DNA from: CAYSPG01 sp964432885
Lineage (GTDB): Bacteria > Bacteroidota > Bacteroidia > AKYH767-A > OLB10
Assembly: GCA_964432885.1 (NCBI GenBank)
Contig: CAYSPG010000034.1
Coordinates: 1 to 27,737, forward strand
DNA length: 27,737 nucleotides
Direction: 5' to 3'
The first letter of the stretch is position 1; each line of letters starts with the position of its first letter. Under the pieces are notes generated by a model. The model had not been told where the DNA came from, did not search any database, and saw nothing but the letters and a program-made list of their open reading frames with translations. Positions 15,489 through 21,525 of the stretch are shown here, one piece after another. A program made the position numbers and the translations under genes.

Positions 15489-17362
15489 TGCTGCGTAAGC
15501 CGGTTGTAAATCATTGAGGCATTGTAATCGGCAACCATCAATTTTATTTTCAAATAAAGCGAATCTTTGGTTGCCGAAGGAAGCTGTGCTAAATTATTTT
15601 TAAAATCAGTATCAGTAAGTTTATAGAAGCCGGTAAGTTTTTCGCCATCAAAGTTTACTACATAGTTATTGGCAATTAGCTGATAGGTGCCTGCAAGATA
15701 ATTTATGTTGTATCCTTTTGCTGTTGAATCAAAAACACTGTTGCCAAAAAACTTAAAAGGCTCGGGATAATTAATGTAATCTAAAACCGAAGGAACAATA
15801 TCTGTTTGCTGTGCAATGCCGGTGTGTTGTTTATTAATGTTGCTATCCGGGTCAAAGAAAAGAATTGGAATTGAATAAATGCCGGTGCGGTTTTTATATT
15901 CACTTTTAAGCACAGGGCCGGTGTGGTCAGCAGTAATTACAAACAGGGTGTTGCTATACCAATTTTGAGTGGAGGCACATTCAAAAAATTTTTGCAATGA
16001 ATAATCGGCATACCTTATACCTTTGGTTACCGGTGTAAGGTTGCTTTCAAAAGCACCCTGCATCTGTGCCGGAATTTTATAAGGATGGTGTGATGAAAGC
16101 GAAAAAAAAGTAGTTACAAAGGGCTTAGGCATCTTATTCATTTCATTGCAGAAAAATTTAAAAAAAGGCTCGTCAAAAATACCCCACGTACCATCGTAGT
16201 CATCACCATTGTATTCATTCCGGCCCACGTATCTATCAAACCCAGCCATGCGCGAAAAGTTATCAAACCCCATTGTTCCATTATTGCCACCATGATAAAA
16301 TGCCGAACTGTATCCGTATTTTTTTAAAAGCAGCGGCAGGCTGTTAATTTTATTTCCATTGTAAGTGCTGCCAATGTAGGAGCCATTCATTAAAGCCGCA
16401 ATGCCCGAAACAACAGCCGGAATTCCTTCGATAGATTTTTTTCCGTTTGCATACGCGTTTAAACACACATAACTTTTTAAAATAAGCGAATCTAAAAATG
16501 GCGTGTATCCTTTGCCATTATTAAATGCACCAACATATTCTTTAGAAAAACTTTCCATAACTATTACCACAATGTTTTTTTTATTCATCGCACCAATACC
16601 AGCCGAGTAATTATGTATTGGATTAAAGTAAGCACTAGAATTTTTTATACCGGGTAACTTTATTTCAGTGAGTTCCTCCTTACCTAATGTTCGTATTAGC
16701 GTAAAGGTTGAGTTCAACACCACGCTTACGTTTTGTGTACTTGTATATTTTGCAGCACTTAAAACGCTAAGTGGTTTATACTGTGTACCACCTCTGGCTG
16801 TTAACACAATAAGGCCTGCCATAAGAGGTACAAAACTCCATTGCCATGCATTTATTTTTTTTGTATTGGATGCCGCTAATTGATATGTAATACGATTATA
16901 ACCATAAACAAATGCCCATACCATTGTGCCAAAAACCAATGCCAAAAACCAGTAATCAGAAATTATTCCCGGCAGCATATTTTTAAAATCATCGCCTAAA
17001 GTAATAACACCAAAAAAATCGGAAGTTGTACGCTTTTGAGTAAATGTAAAATAACCTGCATCTACACAATTAATGAGAAGCGCAGGAATGTTGGTTATAA
17101 AAAAAATTGTTTTCAATAAGGATTGCCACAACTTGGTATAAAAAATACGCAGCGGCAAAATATACAGCAGAAAAAAAAGCCCATTTGTAAATGCAATTGC
17201 ACTTAAATCAAACCGCAAACCATAAAAAAATGCGGCAGTACAATCAGCAACATTGTTAAAATTAAAACTGTTGTAATTAGAAATAAAAAACAACAACCGT
17301 AACAAAAAGTAGGCTGATAAAAGCAAAATAACAAGATTACGTAGAACTAAAAATTTGCGCAT
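15485..17362 (-). CDS. LTA synthase-family membrane phosphoglycerol transferase / sulfatase-fold protein
   Basis: The 625-residue protein has about five N-terminal membrane helices (to about residue 190) and an extracytoplasmic alkaline-phosphatase-superfamily domain. NIVVIVMESFSKEYVG carries the metal-binding Glu270; ANGKKSIEGIPAVVSG places Ser310 about where LtaS has its nucleophilic Thr; SSHHPYKIP (423-431) and ITADHTGP (476-483) supply metal ligands. Family members move phosphoglycerol from phosphatidylglycerol to an acceptor and leave diacylglycerol. Gram-negative members decorate periplasmic glucans or surface glycans; the acceptor here is unknown. It is coupled by a 4-nt overlap to a lipid kinase. 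The start is ATG 17362, only 5 nt after a TAnnTTTG box. Confidence 0.88.
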   Translation of the reverse strand: MRKFLVLRNLVILLLSAYFLLRLLFFISNYNSFNFNNVADCTAAFFYGLRFDLSAIAFTNGLFFLLYILPLRIFYTKLWQSLLKTIFFITNIPALLINCVDAGYFTFTQKRTTSDFFGVITLGDDFKNMLPGIISDYWFLALVFGTMVWAFVYGYNRITYQLAASNTKKINAWQWSFVPLMAGLIVLTARGGTQYKPLSVLSAAKYTSTQNVSVVLNSTFTLIRTLGKEELTEIKLPGIKNSSAYFNPIHNYSAGIGAMNKKNIVVIVMESFSKEYVGAFNNGKGYTPFLDSLILKSYVCLNAYANGKKSIEGIPAVVSGIAALMNGSYIGSTYNGNKINSLPLLLKKYGYSSAFYHGGNNGTMGFDNFSRMAGFDRYVGRNEYNGDDYDGTWGIFDEPFFKFFCNEMNKMPKPFVTTFFSLSSHHPYKIPAQMQGAFESNLTPVTKGIRYADYSLQKFFECASTQNWYSNTLFVITADHTGPVLKSEYKNRTGIYSIPILFFDPDSNINKQHTGIAQQTDIVPSVLDYINYPEPFKFFGNSVFDSTAKGYNINYLAGTYQLIANNYVVNFDGEKLTGFYKLTDTDFKNNLAQLPSATKDSLYLKIKLMVADYNASMIYNRLTQQ

Positions 17363-17367
17363 TGCGG

Positions 17368-17398
17368 CAAAAGTAATCAGATTAATTTCTATCCTAAA
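17368..17398 (-). promoter_or_regulatory. Probable promoter of the LTA-synthase-like / lipid kinase operon
   Basis: On the minus strand TTTA (17398-17395), a 19-nt spacer and TACTTTTG (17375-17368) match the Bacteroidota promoter with one mismatch. The ATG begins 5 nt after the -7 box, so the transcript would be leaderless or nearly so. Confidence 0.5.
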
Positions 17399-17460
17399 TT
17401 TTACATTGTTTTAGTTTTTAATAACCTTATTTAACAACAGCCAACAATTTTAAATATGCA

Positions 17461-17491
17461 TTTTGAACCCACAAAAAAAAAACTACTTTTG
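17461..17491 (+). promoter_or_regulatory. Promoter of the amino acid dehydrogenase gene
   Basis: TTTTG (17461-17465), an 18-nt A-rich spacer and TACTTTTG (17484-17491) give a full match to TTTG-N18/19-TAnnTTTG, the best promoter in the window. Transcription should start near 17497, giving a leader of about 85 nt that contains the palindrome at 17504. Confidence 0.65.
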
Positions 17492-17503
17492 CTGCCCCGT
17501 TAA

Positions 17504-17521
17504 ACATACATATATGTATGT
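17504..17521. promoter_or_regulatory. 18-bp perfect palindrome, possible operator
   Basis: ACATACATATATGTATGT is its own reverse complement over all 18 bases. It begins 12 bp after the -7 box, so it lies at about +7 to +24 of the predicted transcript. Position and symmetry suit a dimeric repressor, although as RNA it could also form a short hairpin. Confidence 0.5.
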
Positions 17522-17582
17522 AAGTAAAAACATTGAGGGCAAATAACATTTTTAATTACGTTACTATAATTTTTTATAACGA

Positions 17583-18671
17583 ATGATTGAAGTAAAAGAT
17601 ATTAAAGACACTACTCCAAAAGAACAATCGGTTTTTGCGTTAATGACAGCCATGCAGCACGAGCAAGTTGTTTTTTGTTACGACCATGTTACCGGACTAA
17701 AAGCAATTATAGCGATACACAATACCAACCTTGGCCCATCATTGGGTGGCACACGCATGTGGGTGTATAAAAACGAAAGTGATGCGTTAACAGATGTGCT
17801 GCGCCTTTCGCGTGGCATGACTTACAAAGCGGCTATTTCGGGATTAAACCTTGGAGGTGGCAAAGCTGTGATAATTGGCGATAGCAAAAAAGATAAATCA
17901 GAAGCCCTGTTTCGCAGGTTTGGTAAATTTGTTGACAGCCTTGGCGGCAAATACATTACTGCCGAAGATGTAGGCACCAGCACCAAAGATATGGAGTATG
18001 TAAGCCAGGAAACCAAATTTGTTACCGGCTTACCCGAAGGAATGGGAGGCGGTGGCGATCCAAGTCCTGTAACAGCCTATGGCGTGTATATGGGTATGAA
18101 AGCATCGGCTAAAGAAATGTGGAGCAACGATGATTTAAAAGGAAAAAAAGTATTGGTGCAGGGAGTTGGACATGTGGGCGAACATCTGGTAAATCACCTT
18201 ACCAAAGAAGGCGCTAAGGTTTACATTACGGATATTAACCAGGAAGCGCTTACAAAAGTTGCTGCAAAGTTTAATGCCGAAGTGGTATCGCCCGATTCTA
18301 TTTATGCAATGGACATTGACATTTACGCTCCATGCGCATTGGGTGCAACATTAAATACCGAAAACATCAGCAAACTTAAATGCTCAATTATTGCTGGTGC
18401 AGCCAACAACCAACTTGCTGATGAAAACATACACGGCAAAATGCTGATGGATAAAGGAATTATTTATGCTCCGGATTTTTTGATTAATGCCGGTGGCTTA
18501 ATTAATGTTTACAGCGAACTTAAAGGGTACGACCGCAACAAAGCCCTGCAACAAACCGAACACATTTACAAAGTAACACAGGATATACTTAAAAAGTCGA
18601 AGGCTGAACATATACCAACCCATGTAGCAGCAAAAGAACTTGCAGAAAAACGTATTCACGAAAAAGGATAA
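17583..18671 (+). CDS. Leucine/branched-chain amino acid dehydrogenase (Glu/Leu/Phe/Val family)
   Basis: This NAD-dependent enzyme reversibly deaminates leucine, valine or isoleucine to 2-oxo acids plus ammonia. The 362 residues match the short leucine dehydrogenase branch. GPSLGGTRMW (51-60) and GMTYKAAISGLNLGGGKAVI contain the substrate-binding and catalytic lysines (82 and 94). Residues 187-222 (GKKVLVQGVGHVGEHLV...VYITDIN) are the Rossmann fold, with GVGHVG and Asp217 favouring NAD over NADP. The role is probably amino acid catabolism or precursor supply for iso-branched fatty acids common in Bacteroidota. The gene has a strong promoter match and a perfect palindrome in its leader, suggesting dedicated regulation. 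Confidence 0.92.
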   Translation: MIEVKDIKDTTPKEQSVFALMTAMQHEQVVFCYDHVTGLKAIIAIHNTNLGPSLGGTRMWVYKNESDALTDVLRLSRGMTYKAAISGLNLGGGKAVIIGDSKKDKSEALFRRFGKFVDSLGGKYITAEDVGTSTKDMEYVSQETKFVTGLPEGMGGGGDPSPVTAYGVYMGMKASAKEMWSNDDLKGKKVLVQGVGHVGEHLVNHLTKEGAKVYITDINQEALTKVAAKFNAEVVSPDSIYAMDIDIYAPCALGATLNTENISKLKCSIIAGAANNQLADENIHGKMLMDKGIIYAPDFLINAGGLINVYSELKGYDRNKALQQTEHIYKVTQDILKKSKAEHIPTHVAAKELAEKRIHEKG

Positions 18672-18730
18672 AATCCCATACCTAATAGAGGGAATTTGAT
18701 TGTTGATTTGGTCACTCATTTACAATAATC

Positions 18731-18758
18731 AATTACCTAATTACCAAATTACTTAATT
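18731..18758. repeat. Tandem AATTACC(T/A) octamers before nusB
   Basis: AATTACCT, AATTACCA, AATTACTT and a final AATT follow one another directly, ending 16 bp before the nusB ATG. An imperfect inverted pair, TTGATTGTT near 18699 and AATAATCAA near 18724, lies just upstream. It resembles decayed short tandem repeats rather than a defined site. Confidence 0.7.
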
Positions 18759-18774
18759 CCGTTCTTTTAAAATT

Positions 18775-19707
18775 ATGTTAGCAAGGCGTCATTTACGAAT
18801 CAGGGTTTTACAAATTCTTTATGCTTTTTACCAAAACGAAAACAGCAATGCCGCTGCTGCCGAAAAAGATTTGTTTAACGGAACCAACCGCCTTTACGAC
18901 CTGTACCTTACGCTGATGAAACTTTTTAGCGAACTTGTTCATCAGGAAAAAATTTACATGACAGATGTTGCCGGAAAATTTCTGATAAACAAAAAAAAAT
19001 ATTTCCGAACCCTTGCATCGCATCCTTTTATTTCATGGCTTGAAACCGACAAAAGTGCTGCCCAGTTATTTTCAGAAAACAAAATTAGCTGGCAGGCCGA
19101 TACCGAAACGGTAAAAAAAGTTTTCTTCCACCTTCGCAATACATCGTTATACAAAGACTATACCCTTACCGAAGAAATTATTAAAGATGATGAGTGGCTT
19201 TTAAAATTGTACAAAGAAGAAATTCAAAACTCAGAAATAATTACTTCAGTGCTTGAAGAAAAAAACATTTGGTGGTCAGAAAGTATTGAACTTGCCCATA
19301 GCATGGTGGTTAAAACGATAAAAAATTTTTTTAGTGGTCAATCAAAAAGCCTTTTGCCATTGTATAAAGACAAGGAAGACGACACCCTTTTTATGCAAAA
19401 ACTTTTGAAAGAAACCATTGCGCATAATACTGAACTTACCACACTTATTGCAGGCCGCACCACCAATTGGGAAGTTGACCGAATTGCACTTATTGATATG
19501 CTGATTTTAAAAATGGCTTTAACCGAAGTAATGCAGTTTAGCCAAATTCCTGTTAAAGTTAGTATTAACGAGTACATTGATATTTCAAAAGACTACAGCA
19601 CCCCACAAAGCAAATCGTTTATTAACGGAGTACTTGACAAAGTGATTGACGATTTAAAAAACGACAACCGCCTTACCAAAACCGGCAGGGGGTTAATAGA
19701 AAACTAA
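18775..19707 (+). CDS. nusB: Transcription antitermination factor NusB, long Bacteroidota form
   Basis: NusB binds boxA RNA with NusE (ribosomal protein S10) and supports antitermination in rRNA operons. The 310-residue protein is about twice the E. coli length (139). The C-terminal part (about 215-300) is the recognisable NusB fold: IAGRTTNWEVDRIALIDMLILKMALTEVM, IPVKVSINEYIDISKDYS and SKSFINGVLDKVI. The N-terminus MLARRHLRIRVLQILYAFYQ contains the Arg-rich start typical of NusB, so the extra length is an internal helical insertion, as is normal in Bacteroidota. The ATG at 18775 is secure. It is followed by a complex nested inverted repeat. Confidence 0.93.
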   Translation: MLARRHLRIRVLQILYAFYQNENSNAAAAEKDLFNGTNRLYDLYLTLMKLFSELVHQEKIYMTDVAGKFLINKKKYFRTLASHPFISWLETDKSAAQLFSENKISWQADTETVKKVFFHLRNTSLYKDYTLTEEIIKDDEWLLKLYKEEIQNSEIITSVLEEKNIWWSESIELAHSMVVKTIKNFFSGQSKSLLPLYKDKEDDTLFMQKLLKETIAHNTELTTLIAGRTTNWEVDRIALIDMLILKMALTEVMQFSQIPVKVSINEYIDISKDYSTPQSKSFINGVLDKVIDDLKNDNRLTKTGRGLIEN

Positions 19708-19735
19708 ATTTAACAACAGAATTGTTTTTGAAATA

Positions 19736-20043
19736 GAACACGGATGACGCGGATTGAACGGGTTTTCGCGGATTAAAATGTAGATGCCTCGACTTCGCTC
19801 GGCATGACAGAGTGCTTAAGTCTTTAGTATAGAAAGGAGGGAGGTTTTTGGGCGCAGCCCAAAAACCTCCCTCCTTTCTATACCCACATCAATTAATAAT
19901 TTGTCATGCCGAGCGAAGTCGAGGCATCTTTTCAATATTTTAAATTTAATCGAACTATTTTTTTGCGAATCATAAAACTAATCTGGAAAAACTAAAAATA
20001 AAAAAATCCCTTTTTATCCGCTCAATCCGCGTTATCCGTGTTC
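19736..20043. repeat. Nested triple inverted repeat filling the nusB / metallophosphoesterase gap
   Basis: Three unrelated arm pairs are nested. Outer arms are 19736-19763 and 20016-20043 (28 bp, 25 matches; built on CGCGGAT-type motifs). Middle arms are 19782-19809 and 19902-19929 (28 bp, perfect). Inner arms are 19827-19853 and 19857-19883 (27 bp, perfect, loop GCA). Left-hand gaps are 18 and 17 bp; right-hand gaps are 18 and 86 bp. The element starts 28 nt after the nusB stop and ends 3 nt before the stop of the convergent gene. This accounts for nearly all of the 339-bp intergenic stretch; the AT-rich remainder (19930-20015) shows nothing else. Confidence 0.95.
19827..19883. repeat. Perfect 27-bp hairpin with 3-nt loop
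   Basis: The left arm starts GTATAGAAAGGAGG and ends TTTTTGGGC; the right arm mirrors it exactly around the loop GCA (19854-19856). It is the core of the nested repeat. Transcribed from either convergent gene it would form a very stable stem and probably stop or protect the transcript. No T-tract follows on either strand. Confidence 0.95.
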
Positions 20044-20046
20044 CAT

Positions 20047-21309
20047 TTATGCACTCACCAACTCCACCAAAGTTATCTCAGGTAATATTCCAACTCTGCC
20101 CGGATAACCAAGAAAACCCAAGCCTCGGTTTACATAAAGCATCCTCTCCCCTTCCCTATATAAATCAGCCCACTCTTTGTAAACATATTGCACGGGGCTC
20201 CATTTAAATCCCGGTATCTCAACACCAAACTGAAAGCCGTGTGTGTGGCCTGCAAGCATTAAATCAACATTGGGATATTGTTCAAGCACTTCACTGCGCC
20301 AATGCGATGGATCATGGGATAATAAAATATTTACAGGAGCATAATTCATTCCTGCCGTTGCTTTTTCCATGTTGCCATATTTTGGAAACCGCAAATGCGA
20401 ACTCCAGTTTTGTATTCCTATTAAACCAATTTTAGCATTTCCTTTTTCAAGAAATGTATGCTCATCCAACATAATATTCCACCCCATTTGGCGATGGATG
20501 TTTTTTAAGCGTTCTAGGTTAGCAACTTTTGCTTCGCGCGATGGCCATTGTACGTAATCACCATAATCATGATTGCCAAGTATGGAATACACACCGTGTT
20601 GTGCTTTTAATTTACTCAGTGTTTCCATATGAGGAACTACTTCGTCTGATTTATCATTTACCAAATCACCGGTAAAAAAAATCGCATCCGGTTTTAAACC
20701 GTTAATTATTTCAACCGCTTTTTTTAATGGCTCGGTACTAAAAAAACTTCCGCTGTGTATATCCGAAATTTGTACAAATGTAAAACCGTTAAATGCAGGT
20801 GGTAAATTTTTAAGTACAATTTTTTTTCGCTTTACCTGGTAATCGTAAGCGCCCTTCACCATTCCATAAATTAAACTTACAAACGGTATGGCAGAAATTA
20901 CCAAACCTATTTTTATCAAAAAGTCTGAGCGCGAAATAACAACCTTACCTTCGGCAGGAGTATTTACCGGTGGATCCCAAAAGTGCTGATACAGGTTGGC
21001 AATACCCCAGCGAACAAAACGGGTTAAGTCATCAATTAACAAAAACAAAACCACAAACAGTTTTGAAATTAAAAACACAATTGCCAGTGCAAAGCCATAA
21101 CTGCGAATGGGCTTGGGCCACGTATGCCAGTCAATAAAAATTCCTGAAAGAAAAAACACAAACGTATAAACCGTCATGCTCCAGTAAACAATAGATATTG
21201 TGCGCGCTGTTTGCGCAGGCATAGCACGTGTTACAAGTTTTACGGCTTGGAAAACATAAAAGTCAATTGCCAAAACAATGGCGAGGAAAATAAGAATGCG
21301 GACAGTCAT
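20047..21309 (-). CDS. Membrane-anchored metallophosphoesterase (YkuE/YaeI-like)
   Basis: The 420-residue protein has four N-terminal hydrophobic segments (about 3-23, 37-60, 70-92 and 130-150) and a calcineurin-like phosphoesterase domain from about 172. All the two-metal motifs are present: SDIHSG (Asp183, His185), FTGDLV (Asp215), LGNHDYG (Asn246, His247), LLSHDP and GHTHGFQFG. SRSDFLIKIG (126-135), just before the last helix, looks like a degraded twin-arginine motif (SRRDFL). YkuE is Tat-exported and YaeI acts on lipid phosphate esters; the substrate here is unknown. The ATG at 21309 faces a divergent gene across an ACGAAT repeat array. It converges on nusB across the nested inverted repeat. 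Confidence 0.9.
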   Translation of the reverse strand: MTVRILIFLAIVLAIDFYVFQAVKLVTRAMPAQTARTISIVYWSMTVYTFVFFLSGIFIDWHTWPKPIRSYGFALAIVFLISKLFVVLFLLIDDLTRFVRWGIANLYQHFWDPPVNTPAEGKVVISRSDFLIKIGLVISAIPFVSLIYGMVKGAYDYQVKRKKIVLKNLPPAFNGFTFVQISDIHSGSFFSTEPLKKAVEIINGLKPDAIFFTGDLVNDKSDEVVPHMETLSKLKAQHGVYSILGNHDYGDYVQWPSREAKVANLERLKNIHRQMGWNIMLDEHTFLEKGNAKIGLIGIQNWSSHLRFPKYGNMEKATAGMNYAPVNILLSHDPSHWRSEVLEQYPNVDLMLAGHTHGFQFGVEIPGFKWSPVQYVYKEWADLYREGERMLYVNRGLGFLGYPGRVGILPEITLVELVSA

Positions 21310-21319
21310 AGCTTGTCAA

Positions 21320-21508
21320 CGAATTGCGAATCTGTTACGAATATACGAATGGAGTGGTGCTGATAAAGAATTGTTACGAATTTGCGAATTGATTGTGTTA
21401 TACTGGTGTAAAAATATTTCCATGCGAAGAAAACACAAATATGAGTATAAAGTTTAGAATTATAATGCAAAAACAGGTTACCGTACTCAGCCATTCGTAC
21501 ATTCGTAA
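21320..21508. repeat. ACGAAT/TGCGAAT repeat array with inverted partner
   Basis: CGAATTGCGAAT (21320-21331), TTACGAATATACGAATGG (21335-21352) and TTACGAATTTGCGAATTG (21374-21391) stand in direct orientation. CCATTCGTACATTCGTAA (21491-21508) is the reverse complement of the second unit with one mismatch. The array occupies the divergent promoter region of the metallophosphoesterase and DUF255 genes. The intervening 21392-21490 shows no clear feature. Confidence 0.85.
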
Positions 21509-21525
21509 AAAATTAGTTTTCGTTA

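Noticed and set aside
19708..20046. Insertion sequence or MITE with target duplication
   Set aside because: No transposase frame and no direct repeats flanking the outer arms were found; the nested arms fit REP-like elements better, although a MITE origin of single layers is not excluded.
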